Shown here: positions 10,326 through 20,977 of the stretch, piece after piece
Layout of the letters: each line of letters starts with the position of its first letter
How positions within the stretch are numbered: the stretch's first letter is position 1
Source of the DNA: Akanthomyces muscarius
Lineage: Eukaryota; Ascomycota; Sordariomycetes; Hypocreales; Cordycipitaceae
Assembly: GCF_028009165.1 (NCBI RefSeq)
Contig: NC_079242.1
Span: 5,084,001-5,148,000, forward strand
Direction: 5' to 3'
Length of the DNA stretch: 64,000 bases
The notes under the pieces: model-generated
What the model saw: the letters and a program-made list of their open reading frames with translations, nothing else
The model's database searches: none
What the model was told of the DNA's origin: nothing
Made by a program: the position numbers and the translations under genes

Positions 10326-11526
10326 ATGTCAATCATATGCGTTATGGGAGCGACCGGCACTCAAGGTGGTTCCGTCTGTGCTGCATTGCAAATGAACGAC
10401 CAATGGACAGTGCGCGGTATCACGAGGAACCTGGATAGTGATGCTGCAAAGAGACTCGCCGACCAGGTGAGTGAAAGACTTTTATAACTAAGGCTGTATA
10501 CTAATGCTGTCCAGGGCATTGAGATTGCAACGGCGGACGCTGCTGACGAATCATCACTGTTGAAAGCCTTTCAAGTAGGTCACTAAAAGTGTTAAAGAGG
10601 CTTGAAATTCAACTCATCGTTTTCTTCAACAATAGGGGGCCACGGCTATATACGCCCTCACAAACTACAACTGGTGGGCATTCGCGACTGATATCATGAA
10701 AGCATCGCGCTTGGCACTCGAGCTAAAGATTATTTTAGGACGACCGCCACTGAAAAGGGGCTACATGCCGCTGGTGAACAAGAGAGAACCGAAGCAACTA
10801 ATATTGCGAAGGCTGCGTCACAAATTCATTCGTTGAAGCACTTTGTGATGAGCACGCTGCCGCCCGCGAGTCTAATCTCAAACAATGTGCACAGTGTGCC
10901 ACATTTCGACTACAAGTATATGGCGTATCAGTGGATCGAAACCAATTTGCCCGAACTGGCTTCGAAAACGACTTTGGTTTGGCTGGGATGGTATACGTCA
11001 AACTTGGCAAATGTGCCGTTGGCGAGGTTCATTCCCATCGTGAGTACTTATGCTTGAATAGGGCGTTTCCACGTTGAGCAACTAACATTTCGCAATCAAA
11101 TAGCCGGGCACGGACAATTTTATATGGGCTCAACCTAGTAAGAGTAATGCTTATTTACCACTTACTGGTGATGTGCTGCATAATGTCGGGGTAGTGGTTG
11201 AGGGGGTTTTGAGCTCAGGCGCTAGAGCCTATGGCAAAATTGCAATTGTCGTCACTGATTATCTATAGATGGAACGCGTCGTGGAAGCTTGGGAGTGTGT
11301 CACTGGGAAACATGGAACTTACGTTGAGCTTAGTGATCAAACCTTTGAGGACGTATGGGGTAAAGCTGGTGCAGAAATTGCAGCGCAAATGCGTTGGAGT
11401 GAGCAGTTTCCAACTTGGGAGGAATTTTTTCCTGAAAGGGTTATCAGCTTTGAGGAGCTGGGTGTCCAAGGAAAGATTCGCAACGTTCAGCAGGCACTAC
11501 AAGATATCAAAGATTCTTTAATTTAG
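10326..11526 (+). pseudogene. NmrA-like NAD(P)-binding protein with an in-frame stop
   Basis: Exons 10326-10466, 10515-10574, 10636-10673, 10739-11039 and 11104-11526 join into one 321-codon frame. The product is an NmrA-family (PF05368) Rossmann protein: CVMGATGTQGGSV near the N-terminus, then YALTNYNW, a KHFVMSTLP strand and a C-terminal part like that of NmrA and isoflavone-reductase-like regulators, which sense NAD(P) state or reduce small molecules. One TAG codon at 11266-11268 interrupts the last exon between VTDYL and MERVVEAW, yet the frame and the conservation continue to 11526. Intron three has a weak GTGGGC donor but restores the conserved frame. A CAG-to-TAG change would explain the stop. 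Readthrough, an error in the sequence, or a small unseen intron are alternatives. Confidence 0.7.
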
Positions 11527-12349
11527 AATTCACAGGATAGGTTAGTCAACTAAAACACGAATTGCGCCATGTTACCCGTATTCCTTACTAATACTTTTTG
11601 TGAAAAGATCGCATTTTCATAAGTACAGGGCGAGCTCGAGACAGCATTCAAGGCACTGTTTCGACTTGTTGAGTCTAGGCTGATGCTTATGTTTTTCGTG
11701 ACCGCTGCGGTGTGAATGCAACCAAAAAGTGCTTAAACTGGCGACGAGGTAGCAGAAGGGCTTGGAGGCTGGAGAGGTGGGCACATAGTGAGGCACTGTA
11801 CCTGTGTGGGAGAAAAGCAGGATAAGCAGCGGGTACGACAGAAACTTGAACCCCAAAGCTGGCAGACTGATCGAATTGCTGAGGTTGAAGAAGGCAAGAA
11901 ATGTAAATATCCAACTTTTTTGTTAGATTAAGCATGCTGTCCAGCGTTTGAAACGCTAGCGGAGAGAGTTCGGCTAGCGCATTCGCACTGCGTCCTTGAA
12001 ACCGACTGTCTGGTTCCCGTGCCCAGTCCCTACCGCAGCATGGGGCACCATTGAACTCTATTCCTGATTTGACATTGTAGAAGGCCCAAGCAAGAGCTGG
12101 CACATTTCATTTCCGCCAAAAAGAGTGGGTAATTGGCCGGTACTTGACGCAATAGTCATTCGCCCGTAGCGGAACCACCGGCTCGCGAATATATACTGAG
12201 AACCCCAGTGCCATCTTTGCTTCTCTTTGCTAAGGTCTGTCTTCCGAACATATCAATAACCTGCCGTGAAGTATTAGGCTCATACCGCGGCAAACTATAT
12301 TTGCAAGTTTTGCGGCAGTTCATGGAAGTGTTGAGCAAACTGTGCCGAG
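11527..12349. other. Intergenic between NmrA-like gene and regulator
   Basis: About 820 bp with no convincing ORF. It holds the 3' region of the NmrA-like gene and the promoter of the Zn2Cys6 gene. Confidence 0.6.
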
Positions 12350-14634
12350 ATGGTCAAAGGCAAGCGCGCTTGCGATGCGTGTTATAAAAGAAAGGTGTGT
12401 CGATACTCGCCCACCGTATGAGAAGCATACTTTTCTATCACCCGCTGGCCCCATCCCATCGAAGAGTATAGCATCAATGCATGTAGGATATGCGCTTATG
12501 TATACGCTGGTCGGAATAGATTCAGTGCGATGCCTCAAAAACCAAAGAGAATTGTGACTGGTGTCGGCATCACAGTCTCCGATGTACTTTTAATCGCGTT
12601 CGCGGGAAAAATAAATTTGTCACGTAAGTCTCCCTCGCTACCTGCCTACTAAGTAGCATCAGAAGCTCTGAAATGAAAAATGTAAAGCCATCTGCTAATA
12701 ACCCTAGCTCCACCCTCCCCACACGACTAGATCAAATAGAAACAGATGTCGGCCAGTATATCTCTTCTGAAAGGGGCGGCAAGCATTCAATATCCTTTTC
12801 CGGGTCTACTCATCATCATACGGATCAATCTCAAGCACTCCCTGACAAAATATTGATCCGAGCATGCGCTATATGCCAGTCTGAGTTGCCTACGCGCTCG
12901 ATTCTGTCCAGTACCGCACTTTTGGGGCAAATCTCTTTCACAGGTAAAACCTTTGGCACTGTCTGCTCGGGAAGTGGTAATCCCCATTTCACCCCGAAAT
13001 GTGAGCAGTGGATATATCTTCGAACAGGGCAATTCCCTCACTTTCGGAGGATAATCTCGGACGTCTTTCGCAAGGATTCAAATAGAGTTATCCATGCCGC
13101 CCTTCCGCAACTGTACCCGGTAGACCCGAATGTTGAGGATGGGAAACTACGTTTACCCGAGATACGGGTACTAGGCTCTTGGGTTCAGATCTTGACAACG
13201 TCAAAGTCTGGATTTGCATACCCCCCTTTAGATCTCATTTTATTTGAGAAGGTGATCAAATTGGCCCATCTTGGACAAAGTTCTCCCCAACTTCCAGAGC
13301 ACGCCATTGCGAAGGCATGTGTCTTTTCTATCATGGCCCTTTCAGGTACAAGTGTCCTGGAGTCACAGGCTGCACCACTTTTAGACAGCATTGCCTGTGC
13401 CGAAGAAGCAAAGAGCCTAGTAGCAGAGTACCCAAGCCACGTCTCTATCGCGAAGCTACTAACCGTTCTAATGCTGGTTAGTAGACATAACTTGAAAACA
13501 CCTTTCTAGGTCATAGCTGACCCTTGCTACTTACAGCTGTTACACGAGATGTCTCGCGGACATTTGCAAGCTGCGTCTAATTTTCTTACCATTGCTTGCC
13601 GCACAGTTTTTGCTTTGGGAGGACATACTGTCTCTGTGCCTCTAGCTAAAGGTCTGGATTGCGTTCTTACACTGCGAGAGCGCGAGAGCCGTTACGTTCG
13701 CATGCTGTTCTGGTATTGCTACACTCTCGACAAAACAATCTCTTTGCACATGGGACAGCCTGCGGTTATAAGCGACGATCTTTGCGATCTCAGACTGTCT
13801 GAAAGTACCCAGCAGCGTTATTTCGAAAGTTATCCCAGGCAAGCTATCGAGCTGCAGGCCGATTCTCGTGATACTCTCGAAACTTTCCTCTATCGGCGCC
13901 TGAGCATTATAAAGTCCAAAGCCATCCAAAAACTCTACTCGCCCGTGTCACTTCAAATGTCCAGCGCTAAACTGTTACACAGTATTCGCAAGCTAGATGA
14001 GGAGTTGGAAGGCTGGCGGTCGTCGATCCCAGCCGAGCTCTTGCTAGTTTCGTCCGTTCAGTGGCCCAATCAAAATTACCAAGACTTGCACCAACTTGGA
14101 AGCATGCGCCAAATCGAGCTACAGTTAGACTACTACTACGTTTTGGCTATAGTACACTGTGCTATTGGCCGCTGTATGGCTGATATCAACCCAGCTGAAC
14201 CAGAAGGGGTATTTGATGGGCGGCTGTCAAGTATAGAGCTGGCAATGGCAGCCAGTCGATCAACACTCAGATACCTGCTTGCCACTAAGAATCTACTGGC
14301 TGACAGATCCTTTTGGTAAGCATGTGCTTTGTAAAGTGCATCGATCTGCCCCAAAGAACTTGAAGAGTCAAACTAAACTGAGTCTAGGCTTGTCATACTA
14401 TATCCCATGTCCGCTTCAATGACCCTTTTCTTCAACGTCCTCAGGCAGCCTTTTCATGAGAATGCTACCCATGATATAGGACTTCTAGACAAGACTTCAG
14501 ATTTCATCAGTGATCTGGGACTGCGCATGCCAGCAGGTTTTGATGCGCAGCACTTGCGAAACATGTCTGCCCTCATTGCCGAGTTAAGCTCATTAAGCAA
14601 ATGTGCTATTTCTAGGCCGCAAACTAAAAGATAA
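12350..14634 (+). CDS. Zn2Cys6 fungal transcription factor
   Basis: Five exons: 12350-12394, 12520-12623, 12663-13476, 13537-14315 and 14388-14634, giving 662 residues. The first two join to form a binuclear zinc cluster (CDACYKRKIQCD followed by CDWC and C about 7 residues on), which binds two zinc ions and contacts CGG-type DNA sites. The middle holds a fungal-specific regulatory domain (PF04082), with RESRYVRMLFWYCYTLDK and the MGQPAVISDD segment typical of it. It is a nuclear regulator. Intron donors are GTGTGT, GTAAGT, GTTAGT and GTAAGC; the third acceptor is one of two in-frame AGs six bases apart. Its neighbours suggest it may control local genes such as the NmrA-like or secreted-protein genes, but nothing in the sequence proves a target. 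Confidence 0.88.
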
Positions 14635-14992
14635 TGTTTTCTCTGAGCTCTTTTTAGTGCTGGTATATAGTCACTTTGCTACATACTGAGGCTAGCGCTA
14701 GGATTAACTTCTTGGGGTTTCAAGGTTTCATTTCACTACCCTCCAATATATTTTGCTGCTCGTGCGATGTCCAGTACTGAGCTAGCTTACCTCGGGCAAG
14801 ATACCCGGAATTATCATTTACGCGTCCTGCAAATGATCCAGGCTAAAAATTTGCGTCAGAGAACACATGACTACACTTGGCGTAGCGAGCTAGGTGAACC
14901 TTAAATACAACGTCCGGAACTTACGGACATGATGACATGCCATGGAAGGGGAGATTCAAACCCTCATTGTCGCCTAGCCTTTCGGTAAAGAT

Positions 14993-15000
14993 TATATATA
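14993..15000 (+). promoter_or_regulatory. TATA box of the HsbA-like gene
   Basis: TATATATA lies about 130 nt before the start codon at 15129. The rest of 14635-15128 is non-coding with no other clear signal. Confidence 0.45.
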
Positions 15001-15128
15001 TCCGCCGCTGCGCCATACTTTTCCATATACGTAAAAGGTGCGTCGACCATAGCCACCCCATACTACTACTGTCAAGCGAACCTACTATCTTATATCCCTC
15101 CAAAATAATTGAAAAGCTATAACGAACG

Positions 15129-15674
15129 ATGGTCTCCTTCAGATCTGTCTTTCTCCTCTCGGCCGTCTTCGCCGCTGCCTCTCCCGTCAATAACTCCAAC
15201 TTGGCTGATGCATGCTATGAGGATATTAGCCAGATCGATACCGGCATACGTGGCTTGACCGAGCTCGTCAGGCCATATCAAGGCGGTCTGCTGAGCCTTT
15301 TACCGCTGGCCCCGGACGCTTTCGGCGCAGGTCTTGGCGTAGCCAATGGCGTTCTTCACTCCTCTCAGCTGCCGAACCCGCTTTCGCTGGACGATCTACT
15401 ACATTTGACGCAACACGTGAACAGAACATTGGCAGTGGACAATCCTATCTTCTTCAAACTGCTTGTGGACAAGAAAGATCAGTTTGTTCAGTCCGGGCTG
15501 CAGCTCCCCGTGCAGCTCATATTGAAGATTATTCTGGCCCTTCACTTGAGCTTCTCTGACAATGTCCTCAATCGTGCTCCGTTAGAGACTCCAGCTGCTG
15601 CCTTGTCCACTGCATGGGCTGATATCAATCTCATCACCAATGCGATTCAGGTCAGCATCAATGCTTACAGCTAG
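15129..15674 (+). CDS. Small secreted HsbA-like protein
   Basis: Single exon, 181 residues. Residues 1-18 are a signal peptide (hydrophobic run ending in AAASPV). The mature part has a helical pattern like the HsbA/cell-wall galactomannoprotein family (PF12296): DISQIDTGIRGLTELV at its start, then a GG and a small-residue-rich helical body. Family members bind hydrophobic surfaces and recruit lytic enzymes such as cutinase, or sit in the cell wall. It has few cysteines (one in the mature part), unlike typical cysteine-rich effectors. A TATA box upstream and a gene-free 3' side make it a stand-alone gene. Family assignment is from pattern only. Confidence 0.75.
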   Translation: MVSFRSVFLLSAVFAAASPVNNSNLADACYEDISQIDTGIRGLTELVRPYQGGLLSLLPLAPDAFGAGLGVANGVLHSSQLPNPLSLDDLLHLTQHVNRTLAVDNPIFFKLLVDKKDQFVQSGLQLPVQLILKIILALHLSFSDNVLNRAPLETPAAALSTAWADINLITNAIQVSINAYS

Positions 15675-18347
15675 ATAACGTGCTGAGAAACAACGAGGTT
15701 GGACCAGAAAAGATGCTTTCACTCAGAAAGAAAATTATCACATTCAATATATTTGTCTAGTTAGCGCTTAGGGGGAGCAAACTAGCCCTTGAGGAATGTG
15801 TATGCCAACCCTCACTTCCATTAAATATGTACTTTAAAATTTAGCTAACACTTATTCAAATCTACTTCTGGCACTTAATTTCTCATGGATGGATATTCAC
15901 ACTTCAGGCCTACTTCCAATAATTACCACACTACAATTTAGCTTTTATCTTTATTTTCTACTGCCCCTATAAAACCCTATCAGCCGTGCTGAGGTTGCTC
16001 GGACTACTCTGCAGTGTTTGATCTCAAAAGCCACATACAATCACTACTAAACTGGCGACATGAGCTAATTTAGAGTAATGTGAAAAGCGGAACGTTTCTG
16101 CGAGAAACTGCTACTCCTTGGGTAAGAAACCGGAGACAGTCTCGGCTATCACCCGTCTAGATGATTATTTCTTAATTTTTGAAACAACACGAGGAACTCT
16201 CCGGAGTTTCATATTGCGATAATGATATTGAACATAGAGTGTTTATCGCCATGCAGGAGTCGGCGTAGTTACGTTCTTGTTTTGGCTCCATCGCGCTCCT
16301 TCTCCAGCAGGTAAAATAGGCTTTCCTCAACACAATCGTACTTGAACCCGGGCACGCGAGGCCGAGAGTAACTGGACCATTGTGCGACATTTCGATTGTA
16401 ACGTCATGGCACGCCAGCATCATCGCATCCTCATCCGTGCCGTCGCAGTGGCCCAAAAAGTCTGCCCGCATCAGCAACGCCGCGCCCTTGGCGACACCAA
16501 ACACACTAGGAAAGGGGATAGCGTACTTTCTTTTTCCGGTTTGAGATGCTCCCTTACGCATTTAACTCACTGCGGGCCTGCTCCCACGTGGCAGCTGCCG
16601 AGCGTCGCACTTTGAACCTGCAAATAAAGAAGGTTTCAGGGCACAATTAGCTTTATCATCAGCCTTTCAGTGCTGAAGGGAGGCGAATCCACCGAAGGGC
16701 ATATGAATCGATATACGTGGTCTTTTTGGCCGTTGACTAATTTGAACAAGGCTATCTTGAATGCATCTGCTTTTTTGAACATCCCACAAAGCTGTGTTTT
16801 AGCTGTGCCAATTGATGCGCATACAACTTTTGCTCCACACCAAGCAGGACCTCAGCCCTCTTCCCTTCTCCTTCATCTAATGTTGTAAAAGCATTTGAAC
16901 ATATAAAACAACTAGCCACTAAAAGTGGAGATCACCAAGCACTGCCGCCGAGATCCAGGGCTGCACAGCCTCCCTTGGAACTGGATGCTGTCATGTTTGT
17001 CATCCTTTTAGAAAGCGATGGCTGGCTTTTGAGCATGATAGTCCAGCCGTGGCTCTAACTGTGAGTTTGTCCTGAATGTACAGTCATTCCAGCTGCGAAA
17101 CCACAGGATATTATAATTCTAGGGCCTTTATGTCATCAAGTGGGATAAAAGACATGCACGTTTCAAAATGCTGTCGGGCCACGACCGAGATCCCCACCCG
17201 CTGTAATCGACAGGGATGCGCTGTCGCATCGTAGGAGGGTTCGCGCACATCTACCGAGCTAATTTGTCTGCATAAGGCGATTTCTTACCTTTGCCGAGTA
17301 ATGATCTGTCGCATCGTCCGAACTTGATTGCAATGAGCAGTCTATCACAATGCGTCAATTATTTACTAGGCGGGCTCGGCCGGCGGCCAACTTGATCGTT
17401 GGCACTCGCAGGACGCCCACCGGCATCGTCGTGGATGGTAGTTCCGCGAATTCCGAGAGACTTGCGTACGTGCGGAGATCCGCGCCCGCTGGCAAGCCGT
17501 GTCTTGGCCGCTCGACTACAGTCCAGACAAAGTTCATCATGGCTGTGGCGATGCAATCAATGCCTAAAATAATGAGGGATCATGACTGGGTTGAGAACAC
17601 TTGGTCGCGCAGCTTTATTTTGACTTCCTAGGCTCGCTTGGATAAATGATAGTTGGTGCATGTGACGTATCTGTGAAAGTTTGAACGCAGATCCCGTGCG
17701 CCTCTACTTGGCACCCACGCTGTGACCATGCTTGTTGGCTTCAATGAATCTCCCACTCTGAACCCCAGCCCTGGTTCGGCAATTGTGGTCAATCCTTTTT
17801 TGGCCGCGTAACAGACTAGGCAATATATAACACATTAATCATATGAGCTGTGAAAACCTTACTCATGTGTGCTGTGGCAACTTGGGCTTGGCGCAGAGCG
17901 AGTCATGATTGCTTCAGGCCCTACCTATGACTGCAGAGCAGGGGTTCTGCGCAGTCAAGGACAAATGTGGGATAGACGTGGGGGTCCTGCTGCATTGTGC
18001 AATCTGCCATGTTATTGTACAGACCCTACATGTCCCTTTGGGTCTGGCTCATGACTACTCGTTGGTTATGCTTAGCAAATTCATGCACACACTGATTCAA
18101 GCCATTACTCCTGCCGCAAGCCATGCGTTGGAGCAGCTTATGATCGCATTCCATACGTAAGGTCTAATCCACTTTCCGTGGACCAAATTTGTCTACTCAA
18201 TTCCAGTGCGATGGAGTGAATTTGATGTTTAAAGGCCCGTGACTAACGGGATGGATATTGTATATAAGTGCCTATTGAGCCCACCACCAGGAAAGCCCAG
18301 CACATCAAATCCAACTTAACCTGCTCTCCTTTTATTCAGTTTCCAAC
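15675..18347. other. Long intergenic region with one weak ORF
   Basis: About 2.7 kb without a clear gene. On the minus strand 16172-16561 is a 129-codon ORF whose first 80 residues look protein-like (FGVAKGAALLMRAD, HCDGTDEDAMM) with GC-rich codons, but I recognise no family, and the last 50 residues look random. It may be a gene fragment or a real exon. The right end is the deiminase promoter. Confidence 0.5.
18261..18267 (+). promoter_or_regulatory. TATA box of the arginine deiminase gene
   Basis: TATATAA sits 87 nt before the ATG at 18348, a normal distance for a fungal gene with a short leader. It supports the chosen start. Confidence 0.55.
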
Positions 18348-20189
18348 ATGCACGGCCTTGGTTGTTTGGCTCTCGCCTTGCCTCTTGTGGCAGCTCTTCC
18401 CCAGCGCTCTCCCACGGAAAACGCAGCTCCATTCAAAGCTGATCTTCGAGTTGACACTAATCGTGATGGCACGGTGGACCTTACCGGCACGACTGATAAC
18501 AACGGTAAAGATACATGGTCAGAGACCTCTGGTGCCCTTTTTCTCCCAAACATAGGGAATGCCGCAGGCCATTGCCACTCGGACTCGGACACCTGCCATG
18601 ATGCTTCCACAAACTCGCAATGGGCACCAGACTACATGGCTCCCATGCGAACAGTGCCCCTGCCAAACATTAGCGACTCGACGACTGCAACGATTGCTAT
18701 AAGTGATCCTGTAGCTCGCGCCAAAGTTCGCATCTTTCTGGATTATCCGGGACGAGAAGCGGAAATTAATTTCGCGGATCTCGCAGAGCAACAGCAGCTA
18801 CCACCTGTCGAGAACGATCGCTGGGTGTACCTCGAGAATGACACGCCAATCCCAGCGGACAAGTTGCGAGAAGGCCTGACTCTAGGCATTGATGCTCGTG
18901 ATACCAGGCGCCCAGACTGGGATGGGAAGGTTTCCGTCGAGTTCAAGGTCACGGATCAAGGCAGCTCCTCGTCTGACAAGGTCATGCTACGCGTCGCCCC
19001 AGTCCTGACACATCATCATCTTCAACCTATCGAAAAGGTCTTTGTTACAAAGAAGCCTTACAATGATGAGAATGCAAAGGTAATTTCGCCGATCGAGGAA
19101 GGTATCCAGAAGAGCATGCAGAAAGCCGGCATCAAGGAGCCGCTCAATCGCCTCGATATCGATTACACCTGGGCTCAGGATGTGATGGAGCCTGCCTATG
19201 CCAGTATTCCCGGGCCATCAGGGCCCATCACCTTGCGCATCAACATGGCGGGAGTTCCGGTCCTCGTCGGAATAAGTGATCAGGGTGCAAAGTTGCTGTT
19301 CGCGGATATGCGAAACGACGGGGTGGGAGCCGTCCGCACGGCCGGGTTTCCGGAAATTTTGCAGCAAAAGGCGCTCGAAGCGGGAGGAAACGTCGAATCG
19401 ATTCCTCCCTACGAGCTCAACGGCAAAAAGTACCCTGCCGGCCGGATTGTCATTGGCGCCACGGATGCACAGGCGCCTCATGCGCTGGCCTATCTCAAGG
19501 CGCAGGAAACCCAGGATCCGATTTCCCTCGACACGACTTGGCTTTTTGTCAAGCATGTCGACGAGATTCTCAGCTTCCTGCCCGCCAAGACGCAGCGTGG
19601 CTGGCGGCTCGCCATTCTGGATCCGGCCATGGGCTACGAAGCGCTCGAGAAGCTCGACAAGGACGGCCACGGCGACGTGCGCCTGACCAGCCACCCGACG
19701 GCTCAAAACTCTTCGAGCGTCCCGACGGTCCACGAGTTCCTGGCCGATGCGTCCACGAAAGAGGCTGCTACCCAGAGCGCCGAGAAGATGAAGCAGGCCC
19801 TGGCCACGCTCAAGCAGGAGACTGGCATTACGGACGAAGACGTCGTCCGGCTCCCGGGCGTCATCGCTCCGATGAGCCTGCTGAACAAGTGGCTGCACGC
19901 CCGGACGGGCCAGCAGCAGGGCAACGGCGGCGACGAGTTTCTGCCGCTGAACTCGGCATTCCCCAGCCAGGTCAACGGCGTGCCCCTCTCCGACTCGCTC
20001 TTCATGGCGCCGAAGCCGTGGGGTCCGGTGGTGGATGGCGAGGACGTGATCCAGAAGATGTCGAAGGACGCCTACTCGGCAGCAGGCCTCGAAGTCGACT
20101 TTGTCGATGAGTGGGATCTCCACTTGGCGAGCGGAGATTTGCACTGCTACACGAACACTTATCGTGCCACGTCGGCGCAGTGGTGGTGA
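18348..20189 (+). CDS. Secreted protein-arginine deiminase (PAD)
   Basis: Single exon, 613 residues. Family: PF03068, calcium-dependent enzymes that convert peptidyl-arginine to citrulline. Residues 1-17 are a signal peptide, so the enzyme should be exported. The four catalytic residues of animal PADs are all present: Asp278 in WAQDVME, His403 and Asp405 in KHVDEILSFLPA, and Cys600 near the C-terminus in GDLHCYTN. An acidic DTNRDGTVD segment near residue 36 looks like a calcium-binding loop. Length is close to that of vertebrate PADs. GC-rich codon use is like that of its neighbours. PADs are best known from vertebrates, with bacterial and divergent fungal relatives; what a fungus does with an exported one is unknown. 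The next gene, on the same strand, is a secreted chitin-binding protein. Confidence 0.93.
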   Translation: MHGLGCLALALPLVAALPQRSPTENAAPFKADLRVDTNRDGTVDLTGTTDNNGKDTWSETSGALFLPNIGNAAGHCHSDSDTCHDASTNSQWAPDYMAPMRTVPLPNISDSTTATIAISDPVARAKVRIFLDYPGREAEINFADLAEQQQLPPVENDRWVYLENDTPIPADKLREGLTLGIDARDTRRPDWDGKVSVEFKVTDQGSSSSDKVMLRVAPVLTHHHLQPIEKVFVTKKPYNDENAKVISPIEEGIQKSMQKAGIKEPLNRLDIDYTWAQDVMEPAYASIPGPSGPITLRINMAGVPVLVGISDQGAKLLFADMRNDGVGAVRTAGFPEILQQKALEAGGNVESIPPYELNGKKYPAGRIVIGATDAQAPHALAYLKAQETQDPISLDTTWLFVKHVDEILSFLPAKTQRGWRLAILDPAMGYEALEKLDKDGHGDVRLTSHPTAQNSSSVPTVHEFLADASTKEAATQSAEKMKQALATLKQETGITDEDVVRLPGVIAPMSLLNKWLHARTGQQQGNGGDEFLPLNSAFPSQVNGVPLSDSLFMAPKPWGPVVDGEDVIQKMSKDAYSAAGLEVDFVDEWDLHLASGDLHCYTNTYRATSAQWW

Positions 20190-20977
20190 AGGGGGCATCT
20201 CTGTCGGCCTCTTACGCCTTGGCTGGCAGCCTCCCGGTTTTCAAGCATGGGAACACTCCAGCCCCGGCCACGGACAAGAGAGAACTACAGGCTGAAAGTT
20301 CCGAATAGAATTTCCAACATTTCCTAGGTAGCTCAACATAAATCGTTTTACTAGTTAATTCGGCCTGTAGCAGCCACTACGTGATGGGTTTTCACGGACC
20401 TTGTAGATGCAGTGTATGCTAGGAATATTCAGTTTTATAGCTTTGAATTTGCTCGCGTGACACCTTACCTTAATAATAAGCATAACTTTTCACATGGGCC
20501 CAGCCCCCACCACCTATTGTGGTAGGTGTGGCTCCCCAGCCCAGAGGTGTATCGAACTGCATCTCCAATTGAAATGCTGAGATCTTTAATGAAAGAAGTC
20601 CAGGCTTCTTCATCTAGAACCACCCGACTCGGCGCCTCAAAGCCTTGCCGTGAGCTGCTGGCCAAGGGTCTCGACCAGTCGAAGTGGTAGCCGGTGGATT
20701 GTACTGGTAGACCTGCCAAGAAGCAATCTCCGATGATGCAGGTGTGGCTTTTTTTAGGCAAGGCCCGCCTAATCAGAAAGTTTGAACAGTTTTCACTCAG
20801 TGGGAAAAAATTTCCCGTGCTCGTCCAACGTTGAAAATGCAGAAAATCATTTCGTAGAAAATCGTCGGAGAAGGCGCGCCCCACAAAGGAGCGAGTGCGC
20901 AGCTTGACGGGTCACCTCCAACCAAAAGCTTGATACATTGCCATTTGGTTGTAAAACTTGCTGCTCTCACGGAAAAT
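20190..20977. other. Intergenic between deiminase and chitinase genes
   Basis: No gene is clear. A 139-codon ORF on the minus strand (20465-20884) has no motif I recognise and overlaps the chitinase promoter, so I leave it uncalled. Confidence 0.55.

Noticed and set aside
10674..10738. Second frameshift in the NmrA-like gene
   Set aside because: A 65-nt intron with GT and TTTTAG ends joins the conserved YNW to TTATEKG; only the later TAG remains unexplained.
19218..20198. 326-codon ORF opposite the deiminase gene
   Set aside because: Arg/Val-rich shadow; the plus-strand frame has all PAD residues.
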